This document shows, in pieces, positions 34,135-43,204 of a stretch of DNA of 64,000 bases (the first letter of the stretch is position 1; each line of letters starts with the position of its first letter). The notes under the pieces are model-generated. The model was not told the origin of the DNA. It worked only from the letters and a program-made list of their open reading frames with translations, and ran no database searches. This DNA is from Ancylomarina sp963977525. Its GTDB lineage: Bacteria; Bacteroidota; Bacteroidia; Bacteroidales; Marinifilaceae. Location: assembly GCA_963977525.1 (NCBI GenBank), contig CAXBPC010000004.1:62001-126000 (forward strand), in the 5' to 3' direction. A program made the position numbers and the translations under genes.

Positions 34135-34542
34135 TCATGTTACAATTTTGGCAGTAAACTCTGGTTTCGTGTCGTACACAATGTAGGAGAAGTCGTATAC
34201 GATTCCTTCATAAGTCATTTTTATGAACAAATTGAAAATACTATCAGGATAAATATGTGTTTGAGGAAAGCCATTATTGCTGATCGTGTTTGTTTCTCCA
34301 TCTCCACGCTGATTTTCATAATTAGTAATTTTACTCTTTATCTCAGAAGATGTACTGTTTGTTAATTCAAAATCAAAATTACGATTGTCTCCATCAAAGG
34401 CCCAATGGTAGAAATAACCATTTGTATCGTTGAAATTACAATCTGGTTTTTGTGTCTGTAGTTTGTATACGTTGATAAAAAGCAAAATAAGACTCATGAG
34501 TTTTGGTATGCTTTTTACAGGTGAACTGTAGAACCGTTTCAT
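34135..34542 (-). pseudogene. Probable N-terminal piece of the broken T9SS protein
   Basis: The minus-strand frame from ATG 34542 begins MKRFYSSPVKSIPKLMSLIL, a signal-peptide-like start, then 'GYFYHWAFDGDNRNFDF' and 'YPDSIFNLFIKMTYEG', PKD-like beta sequence, before a stop at 34135. Its position just upstream of the PKD fragments in the same direction suggests it is the start of the same gene; a small separate secreted protein is the alternative. Confidence 0.5.
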
Positions 34543-34800
34543 GTTTATTTGACTTATCATTAGTAATGGTATGATAAAATTACATTACCTTAATGTAAAT
34601 ATTTTACGGGACAGAATTGGATCCAATTTCGATATTTTTTGGGAAAATTGGAATGTTTATTTTAAAAAAGCTAATGTCGTATACATGAGGTGCCTATTAT
34701 AAGTGGTTAAGTGTCCTGAAGAGTTGATGAATATTGCAGAACTGGATTAATCAAGAATGATTTTGTGGAAAATATGTTATACTGTAAAGCTTAAATCAAA

Positions 34801-35862
34801 ATGGTATTCCCCTTGAAAAATATAATCATATATATAAGGCTTGTTTTCTTAATTCCATTGGTTTGTTTATCGGTTTCAACAAAGGGGCAGGATGTCACTT
34901 TTTCTCTTTTTGATCAAAATAAAACTTACTTTAACCCTGCACTTACAGGCCTTCACTCTGGATTAATTCAGACAAATTTTATCTATCGAAAGCAGTGGCT
35001 TAATTTTCCTGGAGAGTTTAGTACCAAACATTTTAATCTTGATTTTAAAAAATATGGTTCAAGCGGATTTGGACTCTTTGTTTTTTCGGATATAGAAGGA
35101 GAGTCCTTGCTGACAACCTATTCTTTGGGTGGCAATTACTCATGGAGGGGAGTAATTAGTGACTATTCTGGGGCTTTCTTCCAGTTGGGAGTTAAATTTA
35201 GTTACAACATGAGAGAGATCGATTTGTCCCGTTTAACTTTTAGTGACGAGATCGATGAAATATACGGACCCATATATGGTCCAGATTATGTCGCTGATCG
35301 TGACAGGTACGATTATATTGACTTTTCAGTAGGAGGGATGATCTCTTTTAAATCCTTTGGTTTGCTAAGCAATACGCTTGGGTTTGCTGTTCATCATTTT
35401 AACCGCCCAAAAACCTCTTTCCAGGGAATATCTGATAAAATTCCAATCAAATTCAGTATTCATGCCCAAACTGAATACCGTTCACAAGTTAATAGTTTGA
35501 ATCGTCGTGATAAATTAAGATTGAGTCCTGCTCTTGTTTATGAGACGCAGGGCAGTGATATTAGAGACAAGCAATTAGCAAATAGTTTAATGTTTGGTCT
35601 CGACCTTGATTCTGATCCTTTGACTGGGGGGATTTGGTACCGGACACCGTTTGCAAAGGGTTCAAACAAAAATTACAATGCATTGATATTTAAATTTGGA
35701 ACCCGTATCTATGCCCATAACAACAAGGCGATTTACAACTTGTACTACGCCTACGACCTTGCAACCAAAAACGATAGCAAATACACCCGAGATTCTCATG
35801 AAATAGGGCTTTCCATGTCGATTTCATATAAGAGGAAATTCAAGAGTTACAATAGGTTTTAA
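34801..35862 (+). CDS. PorP/SprF-family type IX secretion membrane protein
   Basis: The 353-residue outer-membrane protein has a signal (cut after about residue 29, 'VSTKGQ'). The family start is YFNPALTGLHSGLIQTNFIY, with 'RKQWLNFPGEFSTKHFNLD' and a beta-barrel body ending SMSISYKRKFKSYNRF. PorP/SprF proteins help export and attach specific T9SS type B cargo. Here the neighbouring cargo gene, on the opposite strand, is broken, so this gene may now be an orphan or serve other cargo. Confidence 0.92.
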   Translation: MVFPLKNIIIYIRLVFLIPLVCLSVSTKGQDVTFSLFDQNKTYFNPALTGLHSGLIQTNFIYRKQWLNFPGEFSTKHFNLDFKKYGSSGFGLFVFSDIEGESLLTTYSLGGNYSWRGVISDYSGAFFQLGVKFSYNMREIDLSRLTFSDEIDEIYGPIYGPDYVADRDRYDYIDFSVGGMISFKSFGLLSNTLGFAVHHFNRPKTSFQGISDKIPIKFSIHAQTEYRSQVNSLNRRDKLRLSPALVYETQGSDIRDKQLANSLMFGLDLDSDPLTGGIWYRTPFAKGSNKNYNALIFKFGTRIYAHNNKAIYNLYYAYDLATKNDSKYTRDSHEIGLSMSISYKRKFKSYNRF

Positions 35863-35874
35863 ATCTTTTCTGTG

Positions 35875-35962
35875 GAACCAAAACATTATTAATAGATGAT
35901 TTACTGATATCCTTATAGAATTAGTATTAAAGAAGGGACTTTCATAAGAAAGTCCCTTTTTT
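35875..35962 (+). repeat. ~88-bp direct repeat with terminator, copy 1
   Basis: It starts GAACCAAAACATTATTAATA and ends in the hairpin AAGGGACTTTC-ATAA-GAAAGTCCCTT with a T-run, so it terminates porP/sprF. The copy at 37251 differs at only a few positions. Confidence 0.85.
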
Positions 35963-36029
35963 GGTGTGCCATGCATGGCGAATAGCTTGACTGTTAAAGT
36001 TCGTTATGGAGGTGTTTCAGCCCACCGCA

Positions 36030-36240
36030 AGCTTGAGAAACCTTCCTGCACTGCGGGGGAAACCTTCTCATGTTGGAGAAACCTTCCTGCACTGCGGGGG
36101 AAACCTTCTCATGTTGGAGAAACCTTCCTGCACTTCGGGGGAAGCTTTCTCACGTTGGAGAAACCTTCTCGCACTGGTGTTTGAAGCTTTCTCAATGGTG
36201 AGAAAGCCTGTTGCACTAGTGTTTGAAGCTTTCTCAATAT
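36030..36240. repeat. 41-bp imperfect tandem repeat forming hairpins (five units)
   Basis: Units begin with GAGAAA at 36036, 36076, 36117, 36158 and 36200 (periods 40-42). The first three carry CCTTCCTGCACTGCGGGGGA and end CTTCTCATGTTG. The last two change both arms, GAGAAAGC and GCTTTCTC, so the pairing is kept. The rest of the gene-free stretch 35963-36406 is AT-rich and shows nothing else. Open frames across the repeat (proline- and glycine-rich) are products of the repeat, not genes. Confidence 0.75.
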
Positions 36241-36406
36241 AAAGATGATAGAAACTGTTTATTTAGAAATTTATGATATTTTGTTATATTCTGTCTATTA
36301 GTGTTTAGATGGCTTTTATTCTTTAATATTAAAACATAAGAAATCTTTTGGTTTTAAAATTAAAATTATAACTTCATGTTTTTAATGTTAAATAAAAACC
36401 AAATTT

Positions 36407-37138
36407 ATGTTTTCTTCTATTCATTTAACGCTTTTGCGTCACAACGAGTTTATTCAGTTCATTACAAATTTATCGGGAATTATTAATGCAAATGATCTTG
36501 AAGCTCTAAAATTGAAACCCGAATCAGATGGTTTAGTGGCTCTCTGGTCTACTATGGCTTCTTTATATAAACCTGATCAGGGGAGCCAGTTAACCAAACT
36601 ATTAGAGCAAGATGATGAAAGACGCGATAGAGCGTTTATAGGTATCCAAACGCTTATCGATGCTTATACCAATCATTACGATGAGGCGACTCAAGAAGCT
36701 GCTTGTGCATTATCAAGTTCTTATAAGAAATTTGGAACAGGTATTTCTAGGCAGAATTACCAAGCCGAAACGGCTACTCTAAGTGCAATTATTACAGAAT
36801 GGAAAAGAGAACCTAATTTGATTGCTGGAATAAGTAAACTTGGTTTAAACGAATGGGTGGGGGAGTTAAATACAGCCAATACTCAGTTTAATACACATTA
36901 TATGGATCGCGTTAAAGAAGACGCCGAAGCCTCTGATGTGAAGCTTATCGCTTTGCGTAAAGAAATAATTCAATCGTACAGAACTCTTACCAATAGAATT
37001 CAAGCATATGCTACAATTGGGGAAGTTCCAGTTTATGCAGCAATCATTAATGAATGTAATAGCTTGATAGAAAAATACAATTCAGTTGTAAATGCTCGTA
37101 GCAAAAAGGAAGACGAAGAAGTTCCTACCGAAGGATAA
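36407..37138 (+). CDS. DUF6261-like helical protein
   Basis: The 243-residue protein is all-helical and soluble. The start 'MFSSIHLTLLRHNEFIQFI' and the middle DDERRDRAFIGIQTLIDAYT ... EAACALSSSYKKFG fit the Bacteroidota DUF6261 family, which often lies beside repeats and mobile DNA. No catalytic motif is seen and function is unknown. It is flanked by hairpin tandem repeats on the left and an ~88-bp direct repeat on the right. Confidence 0.75.
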   Translation: MFSSIHLTLLRHNEFIQFITNLSGIINANDLEALKLKPESDGLVALWSTMASLYKPDQGSQLTKLLEQDDERRDRAFIGIQTLIDAYTNHYDEATQEAACALSSSYKKFGTGISRQNYQAETATLSAIITEWKREPNLIAGISKLGLNEWVGELNTANTQFNTHYMDRVKEDAEASDVKLIALRKEIIQSYRTLTNRIQAYATIGEVPVYAAIINECNSLIEKYNSVVNARSKKEDEEVPTEG

Positions 37139-37268
37139 AAGATGAAAGGGCAGAGCTAAAATTCTTGGCTATTCTCAAAAATGGATTGATAAAGTAATAC
37201 AAGATAACCCAAGCCATTTACTACCTGTTTGGAAAAAAGAAAAAGCAGTAGAACCAAAACATTATTAA
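37139..37268 (+). pseudogene. 3' gene remnant ending ...VEPKHY
   Basis: One frame reads RAKILGYSQKWIDKVIQDNP then HLLPVWKKEKAVEPKHY and a stop at about 37268, without a start codon or upstream part. The last codons (VEPKHY-stop) form the beginning of the ~88-bp repeat, and the other repeat copy keeps the same codons. This suggests both copies derive from the 3' end and terminator of one ancestral gene. The gene is not recognised. Confidence 0.4.
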
Positions 37269-37339
37269 TAAATGATTTGCTGATATACTTATAGAATTAG
37301 TATTAAAGAAGGGACTTTCGTAAGAAAGTCCCTTTTTTT
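37251..37339 (+). repeat. ~88-bp direct repeat with terminator, copy 2
   Basis: It matches 35875-35962 with a handful of substitutions. The hairpin AAGGGACTTTC-GTAA-GAAAGTCCCTT is kept and followed by seven T residues. Confidence 0.85.
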
Positions 37340-37669
37340 GAACCAATTATATGATTGTGCCTTTTTATCAAATATGTATAGAGTACTTATATGTAGTGAT
37401 TTTTAAAAATGATGAGATAAAAGCGTAGAATTTCTACCTGAATTCAAGTTTTATATTTAGTTTTAAGGTAGAATAAGTCTAAATAGCAAATATCCTTATA
37501 ACATTCATAAAAGAGACTAGATACTCTCTTTTTACTAGTTGTTTGACGAAAAGTTCATATTAGTAATTTTAAATGTGCCTATTATAAACTATATTTATTG
37601 GACAATGCTTTAAAAATGAAGCTATTCTACTGTGAAAATATCAATCGAAATTAACTATAAACAAAGCGT
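37340..37669. other. Gene-free stretch upstream of the transhydrogenase operon
   Basis: AT-rich with no credible gene or repeat. It must contain the promoter of the pnt operon, but no clear -33/-7 pair was identified. Confidence 0.4.
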
Positions 37670-38797
37670 ATGATTTTAGGATTATTGAAGGAGCAAGGCG
37701 CTGAGCAGCGAGTGGCTCTTTTACCAGAAATTGTCTCCAAGCTGGTTCAAGCAAAGGTGGAGGTATGCGTAGAAACGGGTGCAGGAATAAAAGCCTTCCA
37801 AAACGATGAGGCATATAGCGATGTAGGTGCAAAAATAATTAAGCGAGAAGAACTTTTAAAGAAGGCAAATCTTTTCGTCCAAATTGGTGAGCCGAGCAAA
37901 GAGCTAATTCAAAGCCTAAACGATAAACAAGTTTGGCTGAGTCAGTATAACCCACTTTGGAATACTGATTTGGTGAAAACTTTTTTAGCTAGCGGAGTAA
38001 CAAGCTTCAGCATGGATTCTATTCCACGTACAACAAGAGCACAGGCTATGGATGTTTTGTCGTCTATGGCTACAGTTTCAGGTTATAAAGCAGTACTTCA
38101 AGCTGCCAATGAACTTCCAAACTTCTTCCCCATGTTTATGACGGCCGCAGGTACTATTCGCCCAGCTACTGTTCTTATATTGGGTGCTGGTGTTGCAGGT
38201 TTGCAGTCTATTGCTATTGCACGTAAGTTAGGAGCACAAGTTGAAGCTTTCGACGTTAGAGCAGCTGTTAAGGAAGAGGTGAACAGCCTTGGCGCTAAAT
38301 TCGTTGAAGTTGAAGGTGCAATTGATGATTCAGCTGCAGGAGGTTATGCTGTTGAGCAAACAGAAGAGTTTAAAAAGAAACAGCAAGATGCTATCAACGA
38401 CCACGCAGCTAAAGCTGATGTGATAATTTGTACGGCTCAAATTCCAGGTAGAAAAGCACCTCTTTTAATTCCAACTGTAGCTGTTGAACGCATGCGACCA
38501 GGATCGGTTATTATCGATTTGGCAGCATCGAGCGGAGGAAATTGCGAATTGACTAAAAATAATGAGACGCTTGTTCACAATGAGGTCAAAATTATTGGTC
38601 AGTCGGAATACCCATCTCTAATGCCAATTGATGCCAGTAAAATGTTTGGTAAGAATGTTCTTAATTTTCTTCAATTAATGATAGCTGATGATGGCTCATT
38701 AAATCTGAATTTCGAAGATGATATTGTAAAAGGTACGTGTATCACTCATGCAGGTGAAATTTATAACGAACGTGTTAAATCAGTTGTTGAATCCTAA
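37670..38797 (+). CDS. pntAA: NAD(P) transhydrogenase subunit alpha part 1 (NAD-binding)
   Basis: The 375-residue soluble dI component binds NAD(H) in the proton-translocating transhydrogenase. The N-terminus resembles alanine dehydrogenase (GLLKEQGAEQRVALLPEIVS, VCVETGAG). The Rossmann loop is VLILGAGVAGLQSIAIARKL, and the mobile-loop region RKAPLLIPTVAVERMRPGSV is present. It is the first gene of a three-gene operon with 11- and 6-base gaps. The split alpha subunit is usual in this phylum. Confidence 0.95.
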   Translation: MILGLLKEQGAEQRVALLPEIVSKLVQAKVEVCVETGAGIKAFQNDEAYSDVGAKIIKREELLKKANLFVQIGEPSKELIQSLNDKQVWLSQYNPLWNTDLVKTFLASGVTSFSMDSIPRTTRAQAMDVLSSMATVSGYKAVLQAANELPNFFPMFMTAAGTIRPATVLILGAGVAGLQSIAIARKLGAQVEAFDVRAAVKEEVNSLGAKFVEVEGAIDDSAAGGYAVEQTEEFKKKQQDAINDHAAKADVIICTAQIPGRKAPLLIPTVAVERMRPGSVIIDLAASSGGNCELTKNNETLVHNEVKIIGQSEYPSLMPIDASKMFGKNVLNFLQLMIADDGSLNLNFEDDIVKGTCITHAGEIYNERVKSVVES

Positions 38798-38808
38798 ACC
38801 CTATTCAA

Positions 38809-39123
38809 ATGGAACAAATACTTGTCTATTTTTTCACATATAAAGAGGCCATTTTTGTAATATCCTTATCCATATTTTTGGGAATTGAAGTTATATCTCA
38901 TGTACCTTCAGTTCTTCACACACCTCTCATGTCGGGAGCCAATGCCATTAGTGGTGTTATTATTATCGGAGGAATCATTTTAGTAGGTCATGCCGATACA
39001 ACAACGCTTTCTTTGGAGTTGATACTTGGTTTTTTCGCTGTCATATTCGGAACACTCAATGTTGTGGGTGGTTTTGTAGTGACAGATCGCATGTTAGAGA
39101 TGTTTAAAAAGAAGAAAAAATAA
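38809..39123 (+). CDS. pntAB: NAD(P) transhydrogenase subunit alpha part 2 (membrane)
   Basis: The 104-residue protein has three membrane helices (about 15-30, 45-62 and 65-92) and the conserved start 'FFTYKEAIFVISLSIFLGIEV', SHVPSVLHTPLMSGANAISG and 'NVVGGFVVTDRML'. It forms part of the proton channel (dII) with PntB. The protein is normal in length and sits between the other two subunit genes. Confidence 0.95.
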   Translation: MEQILVYFFTYKEAIFVISLSIFLGIEVISHVPSVLHTPLMSGANAISGVIIIGGIILVGHADTTTLSLELILGFFAVIFGTLNVVGGFVVTDRMLEMFKKKKK

Positions 39124-39129
39124 GAAGAT

Positions 39130-40572
39130 ATGGAACAAATAATCGGAAATATAAATGGGATTGGTTTCACCTTAGGTGATACAATTCTCGAACTAAGTTA
39201 TTTAATTGCAGCCCTTCTCTTTGTTGTTGGACTGAAATTACTAAGTCATCCGGAATCGGCACGACGTGGTAACTTCTTTGCTGGTGGTGGTATGGTATTA
39301 GCTATGTTTACAACGCTTATTCTTCATAAAGATGCGGGAGGGAATAGTATCCAATTGACCAATGTGTGGATTATTTTATCTGCTTTGACAATAGGATCAG
39401 TTATTGGATGGATTGTGGCTCGTCGTATTAAGATGACAGCCATGCCACAGTTGGTATCTCTTTTTAATGCAACTGGTGGTGCAGCTTCGGCTTTGGTAGC
39501 TTTACTAGAATTTCCCAACGCAGATATGAACAATTTAGGATCAGTTTTGGTTACTGTTCTTGGTTTATTTATTGGCTCAGTTGCCTTTAGTGGTTCTATG
39601 ATAGCTTATGGTAAGCTTGATGGAAAGGTGAAGGATATCTTTTCAGGTGTCATGAAATATGTGAACCTACTTCTTTTAGTAGCTGTTGTTGCTATTTCGG
39701 TATTTATCATGATTTCAGGTCAAACACCTGTGCAACTAAATTGGGCAATCTATTTATTACTGGGTGTTTCTCTTCTATATGGTATCATGTTCGTAATGCC
39801 AATTGGTGGAGCCGATATGCCGGTAGTTATTTCTTTACTGAACAGTTTTACAGGTATTGCAGCTGCAATGGCAGGTTTCATCTACAACAACCAAGCAATG
39901 ATTTTGGGTGGTATTTTAGTAGGTGCTGCCGGAACAATTCTAACCTTAATTATGTGTAAGGCAATGAACCGTTCTTTACTGAATGTGATTATTGGTTCCT
40001 TTGGAGGCGGTGGCACTTCAGCTGCTAATCAGGAAGGCGGCGATATGAAGGAAATCAGTTTGAGTGATGCATCCATCTTATTGTCTTATTCAAAATCAGT
40101 AGTGATTGTTCCTGGGTATGGTTTGGCTGTTGCTCAAGCTCAGCATGTTTGTCATGAGCTAGAGGAGATATTAAGTGGTAAAGGTGTGAATGTGCGTTTT
40201 GCCATTCACCCTGTAGCTGGTCGTATGCCAGGACATATGAATGTGTTATTGGCTGAGGCTGATGTACCATATAACCAGTTGATAGAAATGGAGAATATTA
40301 ATCCAGACATGCCTAACACGGATGTCGTGATGGTAATTGGAGCGAATGATGTCGTTAATCCTGCAGCACTTAACGATCCAGGAAGTCCGATTGCGGGTAT
40401 GCCAATTATCAATGCGCACCTTGCTAAAAATATCATCGTTATGAAACGTGGACGAGGTAAAGGCTATGCAGGTATTGAAAATGAATTGTTTTTTGGAGAA
40501 AAAACGCGTATGCTCTTTGGAAATGCTAAGGATAGTTTACAGAACTTGGTCAATGAAATAAAGAGTTTGTAA
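39130..40572 (+). CDS. pntB: NAD(P) transhydrogenase subunit beta
   Basis: The 480-residue subunit has about nine membrane helices (15-285) followed by the NADP-binding dIII domain (~300-480). Visible markers are SFGGGGTSAANQEG at the junction, VVIVPGYGLAVAQAQH (the fingerprint loop), HPVAGRMPGHMNVLLAEADV and 'DVVMVIGANDVVNPAAL'. It couples proton flow to NADPH formation from NADH and NADP+. It is the last gene of the pnt operon, 38 bases before a secreted DsrE gene. Confidence 0.95.
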   Translation: MEQIIGNINGIGFTLGDTILELSYLIAALLFVVGLKLLSHPESARRGNFFAGGGMVLAMFTTLILHKDAGGNSIQLTNVWIILSALTIGSVIGWIVARRIKMTAMPQLVSLFNATGGAASALVALLEFPNADMNNLGSVLVTVLGLFIGSVAFSGSMIAYGKLDGKVKDIFSGVMKYVNLLLLVAVVAISVFIMISGQTPVQLNWAIYLLLGVSLLYGIMFVMPIGGADMPVVISLLNSFTGIAAAMAGFIYNNQAMILGGILVGAAGTILTLIMCKAMNRSLLNVIIGSFGGGGTSAANQEGGDMKEISLSDASILLSYSKSVVIVPGYGLAVAQAQHVCHELEEILSGKGVNVRFAIHPVAGRMPGHMNVLLAEADVPYNQLIEMENINPDMPNTDVVMVIGANDVVNPAALNDPGSPIAGMPIINAHLAKNIIVMKRGRGKGYAGIENELFFGEKTRMLFGNAKDSLQNLVNEIKSL

Positions 40573-40609
40573 TAGCAAGAAAATCACATTTGAATTAAAA
40601 TATCAAAAG

Positions 40610-41062
40610 ATGAAACAGAAATTTTTATTGACAGTATTGATGAGTATACTCTTGTCAATACCCATGCTAAAAGCTTCGGAAGTGAATCTTAAAAATGATG
40701 AAGTAAAAAACAAAACTGAAATGAGCGAAGCAGAAAAGTTGGTTGTCGTTTGGACAAGTGGAGATAAGGAAGTTGCCATGAAGATGGTATTCATGTATAC
40801 GTATAATGCTAAAAAGCAAGCTTGGTGGGATGATGTTACTCTTCTGGTTTGGGGGCCATCTTCAAAACTTCTTTCTCAGGATAAAGATTTGCAAGACTAT
40901 GTGAAAAAAATGATGGAATCAGGTGTTTATGTTATGGCTTGCAAAGCTTGTGCCGATGAGTATGGAGTTGCCGATCAGTTGAAAGAACTTGGTATCACCG
41001 TTAAATATGCAGGACAAGATCTTACTAAGTTTATAAAAGAGCGAAAAGTCGTTACTTTCTAA
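40610..41062 (+). CDS. Secreted DsrE-family protein
   Basis: The 150-residue protein has a signal peptide (MKQKFLLTVLMSILLSIPML, cut after 'KAS'). The DsrE-type domain includes VVVWTSGDKEVAMKMVF, 'DVTLLVWGPSSKLL' and the cysteine pair MACKACADEYGV. It ends with a sulfur-relay-like 'ELGITVKYAG'. The cysteines may bind metals or persulfide in the periplasm; the role is unknown. It lies 38 bases after pntB and shares its orientation, so it is likely the fourth gene of the operon. Confidence 0.8.
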   Translation: MKQKFLLTVLMSILLSIPMLKASEVNLKNDEVKNKTEMSEAEKLVVVWTSGDKEVAMKMVFMYTYNAKKQAWWDDVTLLVWGPSSKLLSQDKDLQDYVKKMMESGVYVMACKACADEYGVADQLKELGITVKYAGQDLTKFIKERKVVTF

Positions 41063-41078
41063 ATTTATGAATAAAAAT

Positions 41079-41114
41079 AAAAGCTCCTGAAATTCTTTGT
41101 TTTAGGAGCTTTTT
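41079..41114 (+). terminator. Rho-independent terminator
   Basis: The hairpin AAAAGCTCCT / AGGAGCTTTT with an A/T loop ends the pnt-dsrE operon. Confidence 0.85.
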
Positions 41115-41224
41115 GCATTTCAGTAATTCATTATGTCTTATAATGTCTGAGTTTTATTGATTAATAAATATTATTGTTGTAATTTCAGGAGTCAACTATT
41201 TATTCATCAATAAATTAAAAAAAT

Positions 41225-43132
41225 ATGAGAATCAGTACAACGTATTTGTGTATTCCCGTGTTGGCTATTTTTATCTTTGCCTGCACAGCTAAAGAAACGA
41301 AAGTGGAAAAACCTCCAAAAATTGCTCTCGAAGACTTTTTCAAAAATCCATTAAAGACTTCTTATCGTATTTCACCAGAAGGAACCAAGTTTTCGTACCG
41401 AGCTCCTTTTGAAGATCGTATGAATATCTTTATTCAGGATATAGGTAGTCAGGAAGCCGTTCAGATAACTTTTGAAGAGGATAGAGATATTTCAGGCTAT
41501 TTTTGGGCTAACGATAATCGTATTTTGTATTTGAAGGATAGTGGTGGTGACGAAAACTTCAAATTATATGGTGTTGATATAGACGGAAAGAATCAAGTTT
41601 GTTTTACTGATTTCGATAAGGTTACCACAAATATAATCGATCGTTTGGATGCTATTCCTAATGAGATTATTATTTCAATGAATAAAAGAGATTCTAGAGC
41701 TTTTGATCCTTATCGGTTGAATATTGTAACAGGTGAGCTAACGATACTTTATGAAAATCCTGGGAATATTACAGGTTGGATGACGGATCATGATGGCAAA
41801 TTACGCATTGCAACAGCAGTTACTGATATGGTAAATGCAACTGTACTTTATCGCGAAACGGAGAACGATGAGTTTAAGTCAATTATTACGACTAGTTTTA
41901 AAGAGAACATGTCGCCACAGTTTTTCACCTTTGATAATAAGAAATTATATGCCAGCTCTAATCTTGGCAGAGATAAATCGGAGATCGTTATTTTTGATCC
42001 TGCTACAGGAAAAGAGACCGAAACTCTATTTGCTAATGATATGGTTGATGTAGAAGGCTTGTCATATTCAAGGAAGCGAAAAGTTTTGACTAAGGCTATC
42101 TATACAACAGACATGGTTAAATTCAAATTTTTCGATAAGGAAAGTGAGGATATGTATAATCGTGTGAAAAAGGAACTGTCTGCATATGACTGTTACTTCA
42201 CCAGTTCCAATAGGGATGAAGATAAGTTTTTAGTTCGTACCTACAGCGATAGATCCCTGGGAGCTTATTATATCTATGATAAAAATACGGATGAATTAAA
42301 ATTGATTTCTGAAGTTAGTCCATGGATGAATGAGTCACAAATGGCTGCGATGAAACCGATTAAATACAACAGTAGAGACGGAAAAACAATTCATGGTTAT
42401 TTGACTTTACCAGTGGGTGTTGATGCTAAAAATCTTCCTATAGTTATTAATCCTCATGGTGGACCATGGGCACGTGATAATTGGGGGTTTAATCCTGAGA
42501 TTCAATTTTTGGCAAATCGGGGCTATGCCGTTCTTCAGATGAACTTCAGAGGATCTACAGGCTATGGTCGTGATTTCTGGGAGTCATCATTTAAACAGTG
42601 GGGACTAACCATGCAAGATGATATTACTGATGCTGTACAGTGGGCAATTGCTGAAGGCTATGCCGATAAAGATCGTGTCGCTATTTATGGTGGAAGTTAT
42701 GGTGGTTATGCCACTTTAGCCGGTTTGGCATTTACGCCTGACCTGTACAAATGTGGTGTTGATTATGTGGGTGTAAGTAACATGTTTACTTTCATGAATA
42801 GTCTGCCTCCATACTGGGAGCCATACCGTCAAATGCTATACGAGATGGCTGGTGATCCAGTTAAAGACAGTGTAATGCTTGCTAAAGTGTCTCCTGCTCT
42901 TCATGCTGATAAAATTAAGGCAGCTTTGTTTGTTGCACAGGGAGCCAACGATCCACGAGTTAACTTGGCAGAATCAGACCAAATGGTTGCAGCCATGAAA
43001 ACTCGCGGAGTTAATGTGGAGTATATGGTTAAGGACAATGAAGGTCATGGTTTTAGAAACCAGGAAAACCGTTATGATTTTTATAGATCTATGGAGAAAT
43101 TCTTAGATGCTAATATGATGATTAAAGAATAA
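41225..43132 (+). CDS. S9-family prolyl oligopeptidase-like lipoprotein
   Basis: The 635-residue serine peptidase acts on peptides in the periplasm. The lipoprotein signal ends 'IFIFAC' (Cys20). The N-terminal beta-propeller (about 35-370) is followed by the alpha/beta-hydrolase domain with nucleophile S491 in GGSYGGYA, D576 in NDPRVN and H608 in EGHGFR. The order and size fit acylaminoacyl-peptidase-like S9C proteins. It stands alone, with strong terminators on both sides. Confidence 0.92.
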   Translation: MRISTTYLCIPVLAIFIFACTAKETKVEKPPKIALEDFFKNPLKTSYRISPEGTKFSYRAPFEDRMNIFIQDIGSQEAVQITFEEDRDISGYFWANDNRILYLKDSGGDENFKLYGVDIDGKNQVCFTDFDKVTTNIIDRLDAIPNEIIISMNKRDSRAFDPYRLNIVTGELTILYENPGNITGWMTDHDGKLRIATAVTDMVNATVLYRETENDEFKSIITTSFKENMSPQFFTFDNKKLYASSNLGRDKSEIVIFDPATGKETETLFANDMVDVEGLSYSRKRKVLTKAIYTTDMVKFKFFDKESEDMYNRVKKELSAYDCYFTSSNRDEDKFLVRTYSDRSLGAYYIYDKNTDELKLISEVSPWMNESQMAAMKPIKYNSRDGKTIHGYLTLPVGVDAKNLPIVINPHGGPWARDNWGFNPEIQFLANRGYAVLQMNFRGSTGYGRDFWESSFKQWGLTMQDDITDAVQWAIAEGYADKDRVAIYGGSYGGYATLAGLAFTPDLYKCGVDYVGVSNMFTFMNSLPPYWEPYRQMLYEMAGDPVKDSVMLAKVSPALHADKIKAALFVAQGANDPRVNLAESDQMVAAMKTRGVNVEYMVKDNEGHGFRNQENRYDFYRSMEKFLDANMMIKE

Positions 43133-43150
43133 GATGAGTAGGATAAAATA

Positions 43151-43184
43151 AAAATGCCCAAACTTTTAAGTTTGGGCATTTTTT
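43151..43184. terminator. Bidirectional terminator
   Basis: The perfect stem AAAATGCCCAAACTT / AAGTTTGGGCATTTT lies between convergent genes. Confidence 0.9.
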
Positions 43185-43204
43185 ATGATGTGTAAATGGT
43201 TTTT

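Noticed and set aside
36030..36240. CRISPR array
   Set aside because: There are no unique spacers between repeats; whole units are similar to each other, and no cas genes occur in the window.
36006..36242. Open frames across the 41-bp repeats as a repeat protein
   Set aside because: Two overlapping frames are open only because of the repeat; unit lengths of 40, 41 and 42 break any coding phase, and no start signal or homology is seen.
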